This document shows positions 25,511 to 34,210 of a stretch of DNA of 50,752 nucleotides, piece by piece. The DNA is from Methanorbis rubei (GTDB lineage: Archaea; Halobacteriota; Methanomicrobia; Methanomicrobiales; Methanocorpusculaceae): positions 1 to 50,752 of the forward strand of contig NZ_JAWDKB010000008.1 in the NCBI RefSeq assembly GCF_032714495.1. The letters run 5' to 3'. The notes beneath the pieces were generated by a model. That model saw only the letters and a list, made by a program, of their open reading frames with translations. It did not search any database and was not told the DNA's origin. Made by a program: the position numbers and the translations under genes. Position 1 is the first letter of the stretch; each line of letters begins with the position of its first letter.

Positions 25511-26626
25511 ATGCGAGGGTCGAACAGATTTTTATCACTGAATGGAAAGCCGGTCAAAACGCCGGTTGTACTCGCATCCATGGCGGGAATCACCAATGCC
25601 GCGTACGTTCTCGAACGTGCCGCCCACGTCGGAGTCGCATTTATCGGTGGATTTTCCCTGGACGCTGCCACGCAGGAAGCGGCAAAACAGCTGGTTGCAG
25701 CCGGCCGCACCGAGTTTTCCGACAGTCTGGATGACATCGCAACAGAACTTGCAATGCTCGAAGGCTCCCATGTGGTGATCGGTCTCAACCTTCGCGGCTC
25801 AACCCCCGATGCTTTTGTTGCGGCCGCCCGCAAATTCGGCAAGGAAGTCATCTACGAAATCGACGCCCACTGCCGCCAGCAGCCCATGATCGATGCCCAC
25901 TGCGGTGAATATCTTCTCTATAACACCGATGCCCTCTGTGACATCATCCGCGCCCTTCATGCAGAAGGCGTCACCGTCTCGGTAAAAACCCGGGCCGGCG
26001 TCGTTGACGACCGGCAGCTTGCGCGAAAAGTCTGGGCTGCCGGCGCAGACATTCTGCATGTCGATCTGATGGATACCGGATACACCCGCATCCGCCAGAT
26101 CAGAAATAGCTGTCCTCTCATCCTCATTGCCAACAACAGCATCGACTCGCCTGACAAGATGATGGACATGTTCTCGCACGGTGCTGACCTCGTCTCTCTC
26201 GCGAGAGGTGCAAGCGTGCCGACTCTTCAGCTTCTTGACCGCTACATTCGCGCGACCGCCGAAGAAAGCGGCTGGTACAACTCCCCGAAACAGCTCTGCC
26301 GCGGCGGCGACCTTCGGTCGCTGACGTTCTGCTGCATGCCGGTAAAACAGTGTCCGCTCTTGTCAACCCTTGACTCGATTGGCATGACCCGACAGGATTA
26401 CCTCGCATTAAAAGAAGGGCTCGTGCAGGACTCGCCAATCTCGCAGGGAAGCCACACCTGTTTCGGCAGCCTTGCCTGGTGCTGCAAATCTTCCACGCCT
26501 TGTATGTTCCGCGATATGACACTGAAGGCTGTGCCTCTTCCGAAGAATGAGTACATGGCGCTGAAGCGGGATCTTGCGGATGGTATCATGGAGAAGATCT
26601 TCGCTGATGTCCCAACCGACTGCTGA
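25511..26626 (+). CDS. Methanogenesis marker protein 9 (Dus-like barrel with Cys-rich tail)
   Basis: The 371-residue protein begins with a TIM-barrel like that of tRNA-dihydrouridine synthases (VVLASMAGITNAAYVLE, IGLNLRGSTPDAF, VSVKTRAGVVDD, ADILHVDLMDTG). The C-terminal domain is rich in cysteine (FCCMPVKQCP, HTCFGSLAWCCKSSTPC) and is diagnostic of the marker 9 family found across methanogens. The cysteines suggest an iron-sulfur cluster. The function is not established. It overlaps the next gene by 20 bp and likely forms an operon with the CitG-like and DUF447 genes. Confidence 0.85.
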   Translation: MRGSNRFLSLNGKPVKTPVVLASMAGITNAAYVLERAAHVGVAFIGGFSLDAATQEAAKQLVAAGRTEFSDSLDDIATELAMLEGSHVVIGLNLRGSTPDAFVAAARKFGKEVIYEIDAHCRQQPMIDAHCGEYLLYNTDALCDIIRALHAEGVTVSVKTRAGVVDDRQLARKVWAAGADILHVDLMDTGYTRIRQIRNSCPLILIANNSIDSPDKMMDMFSHGADLVSLARGASVPTLQLLDRYIRATAEESGWYNSPKQLCRGGDLRSLTFCCMPVKQCPLLSTLDSIGMTRQDYLALKEGLVQDSPISQGSHTCFGSLAWCCKSSTPCMFRDMTLKAVPLPKNEYMALKRDLADGIMEKIFADVPTDC

Positions 26627-27437
26627 ACCGGTAACAATCGCTGAGCTCGCGCAGTTTGCGATGCTGCTCGAGGTCACGGCAAAGCAGAAGCCCGGCAACA
26701 TCGATCGGTGTCATGATTATGATGATACCTGCCTTACCCATTTTCTGGCGTCCGCGGTTCTGGCAGGGCCGGTGTTTTCCCGTGTCGCGGCTGGCGGCAT
26801 CTCGCTTGGGGAAGCGATGTACGATGCGGTTGCCAGAACCAATATCCATAACGGCGGCAACACGCATTTCGGCGCGTTCATTCTTCTTCTTCCGCTGATT
26901 GCAGGAAAAGGCATTGCCAGCGCGGCAGAGCTGGTGAAGATGACGTCAGTCAACGACGCTGTTCTCTTTTACCAAGCGTTTGGTCTTACGCAGGTGCGGG
27001 TCCGGTCTGAGGACCCGATGGATGTGAATGATCCCTCGTCGATTCAGCGGCTGATCGATGAGGAGATAACAATGTATCAGGTCATGGAGTATTCTGCCTC
27101 GCATGATATGGTTGCCCGCGAGTGGACGAATGGGTTTCTGCTGACCCGCAAAGCGGCTGACCTGTTGTTTGAACTTGGCGACGGAGCTGAAAACATCACG
27201 AGGATGTTTCTGTCATTGATGGCGAAGTATCCTGACACGTTTATTGCAAAAAAGTTTGACGAGGCAACTGCCGCAGCCGTGATGCAGAAGGCGGCCGCAG
27301 TTCTTGCCGGCGCACAAACTCTCGCAGACTTTGATGAGGAGTGCATCAGGAAAGGGATCAATCCCGGCTCTCTTGCTGATATATGTATTGCGGGAATTTT
27401 TATCGCACTTTTAGAGGGATGGAAATGGGACTGTTAG
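26607..27437 (+). CDS. CitG/MdcB-like triphosphoribosyl-dephospho-CoA synthase family protein
   Basis: The 276-residue protein has the family core: AKQKPGNIDRCHDYDDTCLTH (about residues 22-42), ARTNIHNGGNTHFGAFILLLPL, and the C-terminal GINPGSLADICIAGIF. In bacteria such enzymes make the 2'-(5''-triphosphoribosyl)-dephospho-CoA cofactor of citrate and malonate lyases. Methanogens lack those lyases, so the substrate is unknown; an ATP-dependent ribosyl transfer for a methanogen cofactor is possible. The ATG at 26607 overlaps the marker 9 gene by 20 bp and its stop overlaps the DUF447 gene. Confidence 0.85.
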   Translation: MSQPTAEPVTIAELAQFAMLLEVTAKQKPGNIDRCHDYDDTCLTHFLASAVLAGPVFSRVAAGGISLGEAMYDAVARTNIHNGGNTHFGAFILLLPLIAGKGIASAAELVKMTSVNDAVLFYQAFGLTQVRVRSEDPMDVNDPSSIQRLIDEEITMYQVMEYSASHDMVAREWTNGFLLTRKAADLLFELGDGAENITRMFLSLMAKYPDTFIAKKFDEATAAAVMQKAAAVLAGAQTLADFDEECIRKGINPGSLADICIAGIFIALLEGWKWDC

Positions 27438-27985
27438 GCGAAGGAATTACTGAGGTTATTGCGGTAACAAAAGATAATGCGGCCCCGATGGGAATTATTG
27501 TGAAGCCCGGAATGTCTCCGCGGATGATTCTTTTTAAGGGGTCGGCGACTGTTGAAAATATTCTCAAACACGGATGGGTTACGGCAAACTTTGTCTCTGA
27601 CTGTTATCTGTATCCGCAGTATGCATTTTCTAATGCTGCTCCTTCGGATTTTTCCGAGGTGTTTGTTGGCGGTGTTATGATGCAGCGGCTGCTGGGCGCT
27701 GATGCGTGGATGGGATTTCTGACGCGGGTTCTTCATGAGACTGAGGAGACGTATTACATCGAGCTGATGCCGGTAGCGTCCGAGTATATCCGTGAGGATC
27801 CCCGTCCGATTAACCGGGGTTTCAACAGTGTAATTGATGCAACCGTTCATGCAACGCGGTATGTCCACAGCAGAGATGATTCGCTGAAGATGCTGATCGA
27901 GTATCACTTGGGAATTATTGCCAAATGCGGTGGTCCGCGCGAGCGTGAGGCTGGCGTTTTGCTGAAAGAGATCTGCGGGCTGTAA
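27425..27985 (+). CDS. DUF447 family protein (FMN-binding split barrel)
   Basis: The 186-residue protein opens GLLGEGITEVIAVTKDNAAPMGIIVKPG. It continues HGWVTANFVSDCYLYPQYAF and ends in a helical part (NAAPSDFSEVFVGG ... FNSVIDATVHATRYVH), as in the archaeal DUF447 family with a flavin-reductase-like split barrel. The function is unknown. I choose the ATG at 27425 because GAGGG lies six bases upstream; the ATG at 27419 is too close to it. It overlaps the CitG-like gene by 13 bp. A T run follows the stop. Confidence 0.8.
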   Translation: MGLLGEGITEVIAVTKDNAAPMGIIVKPGMSPRMILFKGSATVENILKHGWVTANFVSDCYLYPQYAFSNAAPSDFSEVFVGGVMMQRLLGADAWMGFLTRVLHETEETYYIELMPVASEYIREDPRPINRGFNSVIDATVHATRYVHSRDDSLKMLIEYHLGIIAKCGGPREREAGVLLKEICGL

Positions 27986-28018
27986 TTTTTTTTTTGCGAT
28001 TTTTCAAGAATGATTTTC

Positions 28019-28222
28019 AAACACGAACCACACGAAAAAACGTGAAATATTCACCACACAAAATGGTACGAAAAACACGAAATAGGAATTTCGATGCAAT
28101 GTTTTCGATTTTTTTCACCACTGCTACTTAGTAATTGAATCCTGAATCCAAAACCTGATTTCGCGTTTTTTGAAATATTTCGTGAATTAATTATTTCGCG
28201 TTTTTTCGTGTGGTTCGTGTTT
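28019..28222. repeat. Family F palindrome with perfect 24-bp terminal inverted repeat
   Basis: Positions 28019-28042 and 28199-28222 are exact reverse complements over 24 bp, starting AAACACGAACCACACG. Inner parts continue imperfectly (CGTGAAATATTCAC against GTGAATTAATTATTTCGCG). It lies between convergent genes. It resembles A, B and D in design but differs in sequence. Confidence 0.85.
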
Positions 28223-28270
28223 CAAAAACAAATTCAAATTAAAAAAGAAAAACGGTTCGAAAACCGTCTC

Positions 28271-29497
28271 TTACTTTTTGGTCACTACGGTAATGCCTGC
28301 GTCTTTGAGTGCTGCTTTGAGCTGCACATCCTGAATCGACCCAAGCTGCGGATCAGCGATCACCACATTGTTTCCTTCAGCGCTGCGGTCCTTGACCCAT
28401 TTGACAAACAACTGCCAGTCATCTGCCGGAGAGTTGATGGACGCAACAAGGCCTGAACCTTCCTGCATTACCGGAGCGAGAATCTTCAAGCCGACACTGC
28501 CGTCACTCATATCAATTGCGCTGATATAAGGCGGAGTTCCGGCAACTGCATACTGAATCGCATTCTGCGCAAGCAGGGTCATCAGCTGCGGTCCGCCAGT
28601 TCCCTCAACGAACTTCACATCAGCAATCTTCTCACCATTGATGAAAAGCTCTGCCTCAGAAACCTTTCCTGCCTTGTCCGTGGTCGGCTTCAAGTAGGAG
28701 TTGTAGGTGTCTCTGAAGTATTGCCAGTCCTTCAGAAGGACAAACAGCGGAGCATCATGATCGCTTGGCAGGTATCCGATCGAGATCGGTGTCTTTACCG
28801 CTGCGGGCGTCGTGAGTTTGCCGCTTGCGATCTGCTGGGTTGCTGACTCGTAAGGGCCGAAGTCATAGAGCAGATCCTTGGACTGTGCCGGAGTAGTGGA
28901 CGCAAGTTTTCCTGAGATAAGGCCAAGCTCACGCTGGGCATTGATGAACTCCTCATTGCTGTCAAGCCAGGTGTTCGTCACCTTGCTTGAGAACATAATT
29001 GTCGGAATTGAAGCCTCCAGCACGTCAACAGAGTTCACGGTGATCTCACCATAGGTCATGTTCTGTTTGGAGAACAGCCAGTCTGCGGTGAGCTCTGCGG
29101 CTTTGTCAGGATAGTCGTTGATGTACTTGTTACCCAGAATCGTGAGTGCAACAAGACTTGCGGCGACATCAGGGTTCTTCAGTGCTTCTGAGTTTGCCCC
29201 GACAGCACAGCAGGTGTGTTCCACCCACATGCCTTCCGGCGGGAGGTCCTGACTATACGAAACGACTTTGCCGATATCTCCTTCCACACCGACCGCCACA
29301 AACGGCTGCCAGATCATGTATCCGTCAACTTTTCCGGTTGCAAGAAGTCCGGGCATAGTGCCTGCTCCGGTGTAGAGAAGTTCTACGGTTGGAGTTTTGT
29401 CAGTGTTGTCCGGTGTCGTTACACAACCGGCGACAAAAATCATTGCCACACACACAACAAGAAGACCTGCAGCTGCAAGCAGATGCTTTTTATTCAT
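28271..29497 (-). CDS. NMT1/SsuA-like solute-binding lipoprotein with permuted halves
   Basis: The 408-residue protein has a signal peptide with lipobox FVAGC (lipid Cys 25). The mature part begins VELLYTGAGTMPGLLATGKVDGYMIWQP, which in this transporter family is normally the second lobe. It runs to FGPYESATQQIASGKL. Only then comes TPISIGYLPSDHDAPLFVLLKDW, normally the first segment after the signal peptide. The protein ends at GSIQDVQLKAALKDAGITVV, normally mid-protein. So it is either a circular permutation or the joined remains of two tandem genes. The substrate may be sulfonate, nitrate or a similar small molecule. No permease or ATPase gene is adjacent. The start at 29497 gives the signal peptide. 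Confidence 0.8.
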   Translation of the reverse strand: MNKKHLLAAAGLLVVCVAMIFVAGCVTTPDNTDKTPTVELLYTGAGTMPGLLATGKVDGYMIWQPFVAVGVEGDIGKVVSYSQDLPPEGMWVEHTCCAVGANSEALKNPDVAASLVALTILGNKYINDYPDKAAELTADWLFSKQNMTYGEITVNSVDVLEASIPTIMFSSKVTNTWLDSNEEFINAQRELGLISGKLASTTPAQSKDLLYDFGPYESATQQIASGKLTTPAAVKTPISIGYLPSDHDAPLFVLLKDWQYFRDTYNSYLKPTTDKAGKVSEAELFINGEKIADVKFVEGTGGPQLMTLLAQNAIQYAVAGTPPYISAIDMSDGSVGLKILAPVMQEGSGLVASINSPADDWQLFVKWVKDRSAEGNNVVIADPQLGSIQDVQLKAALKDAGITVVTKK

Positions 29498-29705
29498 ACA
29501 TTCATATTGTTCGACAGATATATGTAGTTTATTATAACGTACTGTGTTGATTTGTTCTGATAAATTACTACAATACGTATTGTGATGTATAATTTTGTAT
29601 AATTTCCCCTTCCGGTTCACGGCGAAACAGATGAGTTTTTTTCGGTCAGGATGTCAATCTGTTGACTTCATGTATTCTCAAAACGAATATAATTCCGCGA
29701 TTACT
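29498..29705. promoter_or_regulatory. Divergent promoters with a 14-bp perfect palindrome
   Basis: ACAATACGTATTGT (29570-29583) is a perfect palindrome between the divergent solute-binding-protein and panE genes, a likely operator. GTTATAATAAAC on the minus strand (about 29528-29539) is a TATA box for the former. GAATATAATTCC (about 29686-29697) serves the latter. Confidence 0.55.
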
Positions 29706-30614
29706 ATGCGGATACTCATTCTCGGAGCCGGAGCGGTTGGGCTGACTGTTGCTGCCATGTTATCAGAGCATGCGGAGGTCTACGCTGTCTGCCGGAAAAG
29801 ATATGCTGACGCAATTTCGGCTGACGGGTTTGTGATGACCGGCATCTGGGGAGAAAAGACCTGCCGCTTCCCTTGCGGCGAGTCGGCTCCGGCAGGGTCA
29901 TGGGATTATATTATCATTTCAACAAAATCTGCTGCCACGAGAGAGATCTGCGAGAAGTATCATCATCTGTTTGGCGATGCTGAGATCGTGAGCCTGCAGA
30001 ATGGTATCGGCAACGAGGAGATCATCGGCGAGTACACGAGCCATGTAATTGGTGCAATGATCATTACCGGTTTTGAGTGGCGGGGAGACAATGCGGTGTT
30101 TGTCTCGGTTGATGGCGGCAAGACAATGTTTGGCAGGTTTCCGAAAGGAACTGATGATGCGGCCAGGAAACTTTCTGTTCTGTTCAATGCATCAGGCATC
30201 CGGTCTGATGTGAGTTCTGATATCAAAAGTGTGGTCTGGTCAAAGGCGTTCTACAGCTGTTCACTCAATCCGCTGGGTGCTGTGATGGAGTGTCCGTACG
30301 GAGAGTTGCGCAAAGCACCTGCATGGAATATTATTACGAATATTGTGTCAGAAGCGTTTGCGATCTCAAAGGCAGAAGGCGTTGAGCTGCCGCAGAAGAG
30401 TGCTTCTGCTTATCTGGATTTTCTGATGCAGGAAAAGATTCCGCCAACCGCGAAGCATTACAGCTCGATGTATCAGGATATTATCAGTGGAAGGCTGACT
30501 GAGGTCGATTACATGAACGGTGCTATTGTGAAGCTTGGCAGGAAGCATGGAATTGCAACGCCGGTAAATGAGATGATGGTGAATCTCACGCATTTTAAGG
30601 AGGAACTCAGATGA
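29706..30614 (+). CDS. panE: 2-dehydropantoate 2-reductase family protein
   Basis: This 302-residue Rossmann enzyme of the ApbA/PanE family reduces ketopantoate to pantoate for coenzyme A. It has the dinucleotide loop ILILGAGAVGLTVAAML (residues 3-19), SLQNGIGNEE, and VVWSKAFYSCSLNPLGAV with the catalytic Lys. The ending includes GRLTEVDYMNGAIVKLGRKHGIATPVN, the family's substrate motif. The start at 29706 puts the glycine loop at the very N-terminus. A TATA box about 20 bp upstream fits a leaderless message. It overlaps the MobA-like gene (ATGA). In archaea pantoate can be made by other means, so a related hydroxyacid substrate is possible. Confidence 0.85.
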   Translation: MRILILGAGAVGLTVAAMLSEHAEVYAVCRKRYADAISADGFVMTGIWGEKTCRFPCGESAPAGSWDYIIISTKSAATREICEKYHHLFGDAEIVSLQNGIGNEEIIGEYTSHVIGAMIITGFEWRGDNAVFVSVDGGKTMFGRFPKGTDDAARKLSVLFNASGIRSDVSSDIKSVVWSKAFYSCSLNPLGAVMECPYGELRKAPAWNIITNIVSEAFAISKAEGVELPQKSASAYLDFLMQEKIPPTAKHYSSMYQDIISGRLTEVDYMNGAIVKLGRKHGIATPVNEMMVNLTHFKEELR

Positions 30615-31243
30615 CTGAGGTGCGGCGCTCGGCGATGATTCTTGCGGGCGGCGAAGCCAAGCGGGTAAACGGACGCGAGAAGTATTTTTTCTTTTACAAG
30701 GGATGTTCGTTTATTTCGCGGCTGGTGATGACGTTTACGGGAATCACGGACGAGATTTTGATTGTTGCCAAGAGTGAGGAGCAGGCAAAGCACTTCGATG
30801 GTCTGCCGGTTCGATGCACTTGGGATAAGCTGCGAGGTCTTGGGCCGATCGGCGGGATTTCGTCAGGGATTTGGGAGGTCAAAGGGGAGTTCGTGTTTAT
30901 TGCGGCATGCGATATGCCGACGATTCACCGCTCGATTGTGACGTATCTGTTCGAGCATATCGGCGAGTACGATGCGATCATTCCTGAGTGGGAGAATACG
31001 GATATCGAGCCTTTGCATGCTGTCTACCGCGTTTCTGCACTGCGGCAGTATCTGACCCATCATGAGTCGCTGTCGCTTCGCGATATGGTGAATTCGCTGC
31101 ATACGCTGCGGGTGAGTTCTGAGGAACTACGCAGGTTTGATCCAAATCTTGAGACGTTCCAAAACATCAATACGCTTGATGAGCTGGAGGCTTTGGGTCC
31201 TGATGCTGCGTATGAAGAGAAGCATCCCGAACGTTTAGATTAA
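30611..31243 (+). CDS. mobA: MobA-like NTP transferase
   Basis: The 210-residue nucleotidyltransferase has AMILAGGEAKRVNGREKYFF (signature LAGG with Arg and Lys), GLGPIGGISSGI, and FIAACDMPTI with the metal-binding Asp. This matches molybdenum cofactor guanylyltransferase, which makes molybdopterin-guanine dinucleotide for formate dehydrogenase and formylmethanofuran dehydrogenase. Other nucleotide sugars are possible. It is coupled to panE by an ATGA overlap. Confidence 0.8.
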   Translation: MTEVRRSAMILAGGEAKRVNGREKYFFFYKGCSFISRLVMTFTGITDEILIVAKSEEQAKHFDGLPVRCTWDKLRGLGPIGGISSGIWEVKGEFVFIAACDMPTIHRSIVTYLFEHIGEYDAIIPEWENTDIEPLHAVYRVSALRQYLTHHESLSLRDMVNSLHTLRVSSEELRRFDPNLETFQNINTLDELEALGPDAAYEEKHPERLD

Positions 31244-31246
31244 ACA

Positions 31247-31508
31247 GTTCCGCCCACGATTCGCATGCCTTCGGCCTGCTCACTGCTTCGCAGGAAAAAC
31301 GGAGTTTCACGGAATCTGAAAACAACTCATTTGATATGAAAATTAAATCCCAATTCCATTTTTAATCGGGGACTTGATACGAAGTATCAGAAGTATTTCC
31401 GTGCTGTTCACTTCTGCTCCGTGATTTTTTTTTCCGTGAAACTCCGTGTGTTCCGTTTTCCCTGCGAAGCAGTGAGCAGGCCGAAGGCATGCGAATCGTG
31501 GGCTGAGC
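31247..31508. repeat. Family A palindrome A5 with module C in both arms
   Basis: The left end GTTCCGCCCACG is followed by module C (31263-31296). The mirror copy (31460-31492) precedes CGTGGGCTGAGC at the right end. GTTCACTTCTGCTCCGTG lies in the right arm; the left counterpart is deleted. The loop, with TGATAC-GAA-GTATCA (31375-31389), is homologous to that of A3. Confidence 0.85.
31263..31296. repeat. Module C, 34-bp inserted repeat (about 15 copies)
   Basis: The consensus starts GCATGCCTTCGGCCTGCTCA and ends CCGCTTCGCGGGAA. Copies are at 3167, 3231, 3344, 3408, 10402, 31263, 31460, 34084, 37200, 41232, 46455, 50362 and 50465. A partial copy ends at 17560, and a split copy ends at 36109. 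It contains two mini-hairpins, GCC-TTC-GGC and CCGC-TTC-GCGG. All copies I find are intergenic and lie inside or at the edge of palindromes A, B or D. Confidence 0.9.
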
Positions 31509-31667
31509 GGCAAATGGTGTCTGACAACAAACGAACGTATAGCCAGCATCCCTAAAAAGACTCCCATACTACCATAATTTTCTCAAAATCTTTTGAGTAG
31601 CAACTCTACCTTTAAGGGAACAGACGCAGTATCTTTCATCAGACAATACGATTCAGGGGCTCAATTC

Positions 31668-33905
31668 ATGATATCACCGTTTGAGAAAATCAACCACTTC
31701 ATCAACAAATATCCGTTTATTGTCGGCTGTATTCTCATCCTCATCGTACTCGTCAGCATCTACGGCTCAACAAGCATCACCTTAAGCACCACCATTCAGA
31801 TGCCTGACAAAAACGACCATGCCGCATACGTGTTTCAGGATTACCTCGACAACTTCGAAACCGACCCCATCATCCTGATGGTCCAGGGCGACGACGTTCG
31901 GGACGTCAACATCATGCAAAGCGTCGTCTTGCTCGAACAGCTCATGCGGCAGGAGGACGGCGTCACCAACGTCGAAAGTGTGTATGATATCGTCATCAGC
32001 TACACAGACGGCGTAGCTCCTGCCAATCAGGAGATAGCAAACGAAATCTTTGCACAAATTCCTGAAGACGTTCTCTCCTCCAGCATGCCGGATCATCAGC
32101 TGCTGCTTGTTGAAATAACCACAACCTACGGTATGTCCGATGACCAGCAGATGAAACTGCTTGATGCACTCGAAACCCTTCTGCCGCTCGTTGATCTGCC
32201 GCCTGCCGCAACCCTGACCTTTGCCGGAGACGCAGCGCTCAACAATGATATGGGATCCACGCTCACAACAGAGGTTGGAAAACTGCTTGGAGCAGCGTTT
32301 ATTCTGATGCTGACCGTGCTTATGGTTCTGTTCCACCACGCACGCTACACTCTGCTGTCCATTGTTTCCGTTCTGAACGGACTTTTAATGACATTTGGTG
32401 TCATGGGTCTCCTGAAAATCCCTCTCTCAATGGCAACCTTAGGCGCTCTGCCGATTCTTCTTGGAATCGGCGTTGACTATGCAATTCAGTTTCACTCACG
32501 ATTCGATGATGAGATACGAGAGCATCCGTTGCCGGACGCGCTCAAGACCACCATCACCAAAACCGGTTCGGCAGTATTTTTCGCCATGATTGCGAGCGCT
32601 CTCGGGTTTGTGGCGATGCAGGTCTCAACACTTCCTGACATTCGCCAGTTCGGTTTGGTCGCTATTCTCGGACTTGCCTGCTGTTATGTCTCGGCAATTC
32701 TCATCATTCCACTCACGGCAATTCTCACCGATTACAAGCCGAAGCCAATGAAGACCCCGAAGTCAGGGGAAAAACCTCCGCTCACCGTGCGCTACAATGA
32801 GTTTCTCAGAAAGACCGCTCTGAAGGTCACCAAATATGCGGTGCCGATTCTTTTGATCTTGTGCGTGATCGGCGTTGTCGGACTTTACGTAGACGAGGAG
32901 ATCCCGATCAACACCGACATTGAGACCTATGTTCCGGCAGACATGCCGGCACTCATCAACATCAATACCGTCACGAGCGCTATCGGCGACTTGGACGGAA
33001 TGCAGGTGGAGGTCACTGGCGGAAATCTGTTGAGTCCTGATGCCCTTGAGTGGATGTATGATTGGGGAAACAACGAGCTTGTCGCGCATGAATGGCGATT
33101 CATCAGCGTAACAAGCATTGCAACCATCATAGCCGATGCAAATAACGGAGTGCTGCCTGCGTCCCAGCAGGAGATTGATGAAATTTTCGCAACACTTCCT
33201 GAAGAGAAGGTGAGGCCGTATCTGAACGGGGGACAGACCGCGATTATTTCGTTTGGTATGAACGAGATCTCTCAGGACCTGGCCAGATCCCTTACCGAAC
33301 AGGTAACAAGAGATATTGCGTTCTATCAGCCGCCTGCGGATATTGAGGCGGTTGTTACGGGCGCTCATTACTCGGATCTGGAGATGATGAAGGAGATGAA
33401 GCTTGGCAAGATGCAGATGACGGTTCTCGCATTCATCATCATCTTCCTGTTCCTGACAATTCTCTACCGGAGCATGGGAAAAGCGGTTGTCCCGCTTATC
33501 CCGATTGTGATGATTATCGGCTGGAACGGAGCGGCGATGTATATTCTGGGCATTGAGTACAATGTTCTGACGGCAACGATGGGGGCGATGACGATCGGTA
33601 TAGCTGCTGAGTACTGTATCATGATGATCGAACGCATCTATGAGGAGATGGAGACAAATGATACACTGACTGCTGTGCAAAATGGTACGGGAAAGATCGG
33701 GTCGGCAATTACGGTTTCTGCCTGCACTACCATGGCGGCATTTACCGCGCTGACAGTTTCGGATTTTCCGGTCATCAGCATGTTCGGGGTTGTCACGGTG
33801 ATTGCAATGGCATTCACGCTTATCGGGGCAATTGTTGCGGTTCCTGCGGCAGCATCGATTGTTCTTCGCGGTAAAGGCAAGGGGGATGCGCAGCCGCGGC
33901 TTTGA
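31668..33905 (+). CDS. RND superfamily (MmpL/HAE-type) exporter
   Basis: The 745-residue protein has the archaeal RND layout. One membrane helix near the start (PFIVGCILILIVLVSIYG) precedes a large extracytoplasmic loop. Five helices with the family motif ALPILLGIGVDYAIQFHSRF follow. The second half repeats this with GAMTIGIAAEYCIMMIERI, for 12 predicted helices. Such pumps use ion gradients to export lipids or hydrophobic compounds. I choose the ATG at 31668; an in-frame TTG at 31593 is less likely. No adaptor gene is present. The nearest genes belong to other functions, so the substrate is unknown. Confidence 0.88.
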   Translation: MISPFEKINHFINKYPFIVGCILILIVLVSIYGSTSITLSTTIQMPDKNDHAAYVFQDYLDNFETDPIILMVQGDDVRDVNIMQSVVLLEQLMRQEDGVTNVESVYDIVISYTDGVAPANQEIANEIFAQIPEDVLSSSMPDHQLLLVEITTTYGMSDDQQMKLLDALETLLPLVDLPPAATLTFAGDAALNNDMGSTLTTEVGKLLGAAFILMLTVLMVLFHHARYTLLSIVSVLNGLLMTFGVMGLLKIPLSMATLGALPILLGIGVDYAIQFHSRFDDEIREHPLPDALKTTITKTGSAVFFAMIASALGFVAMQVSTLPDIRQFGLVAILGLACCYVSAILIIPLTAILTDYKPKPMKTPKSGEKPPLTVRYNEFLRKTALKVTKYAVPILLILCVIGVVGLYVDEEIPINTDIETYVPADMPALININTVTSAIGDLDGMQVEVTGGNLLSPDALEWMYDWGNNELVAHEWRFISVTSIATIIADANNGVLPASQQEIDEIFATLPEEKVRPYLNGGQTAIISFGMNEISQDLARSLTEQVTRDIAFYQPPADIEAVVTGAHYSDLEMMKEMKLGKMQMTVLAFIIIFLFLTILYRSMGKAVVPLIPIVMIIGWNGAAMYILGIEYNVLTATMGAMTIGIAAEYCIMMIERIYEEMETNDTLTAVQNGTGKIGSAITVSACTTMAAFTALTVSDFPVISMFGVVTVIAMAFTLIGAIVAVPAAASIVLRGKGKGDAQPRL

Positions 33906-33926
33906 AAGCGTGGTTCGCGTTTCGCA

Positions 33927-34131
33927 GCTCCGTCCACGGAAAATCGGAACACACGGAAAAACGCACGGAAAAAATCACGGAGCAGACGTGAACACCACGG
34001 AATTCTCAAACAAATTTATTTCCGTGTTGTTCACGTCTGCTCCGTGATGTTTTTTTCCGTGGAGTTCAGTGTGTTCCGATTTTCCTGCGAAGCAGTGAGC
34101 AGGCCGAAGGCATGCGAATCGTGGGCGGAGC
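33927..34131. repeat. Family A palindrome A6, module C in the right arm only
   Basis: The left end is GCTCCGTCCACGGAAAATCGG. The right arm GTTCACGTCTGCTCCGTG is followed by TTTTC, then module C (34084-34115), then CGTGGGCGGAGC. The left arm has no module, so C was added to one arm (or lost from the other) at a clean junction. Confidence 0.85.
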
Positions 34132-34210
34132 AGAACGTAAGACGGAAGTTTATCATCAGCAAAACCAAAACAAGTATGTACCCGCTTTGGGATAAATCAG
34201 GATAACCAAG

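Noticed and set aside
31593-31667. TTG-initiated extension of the RND exporter
   Set aside because: A rare start, with no hydrophobic or conserved content; the ATG at 31668 directly precedes the first helix region.
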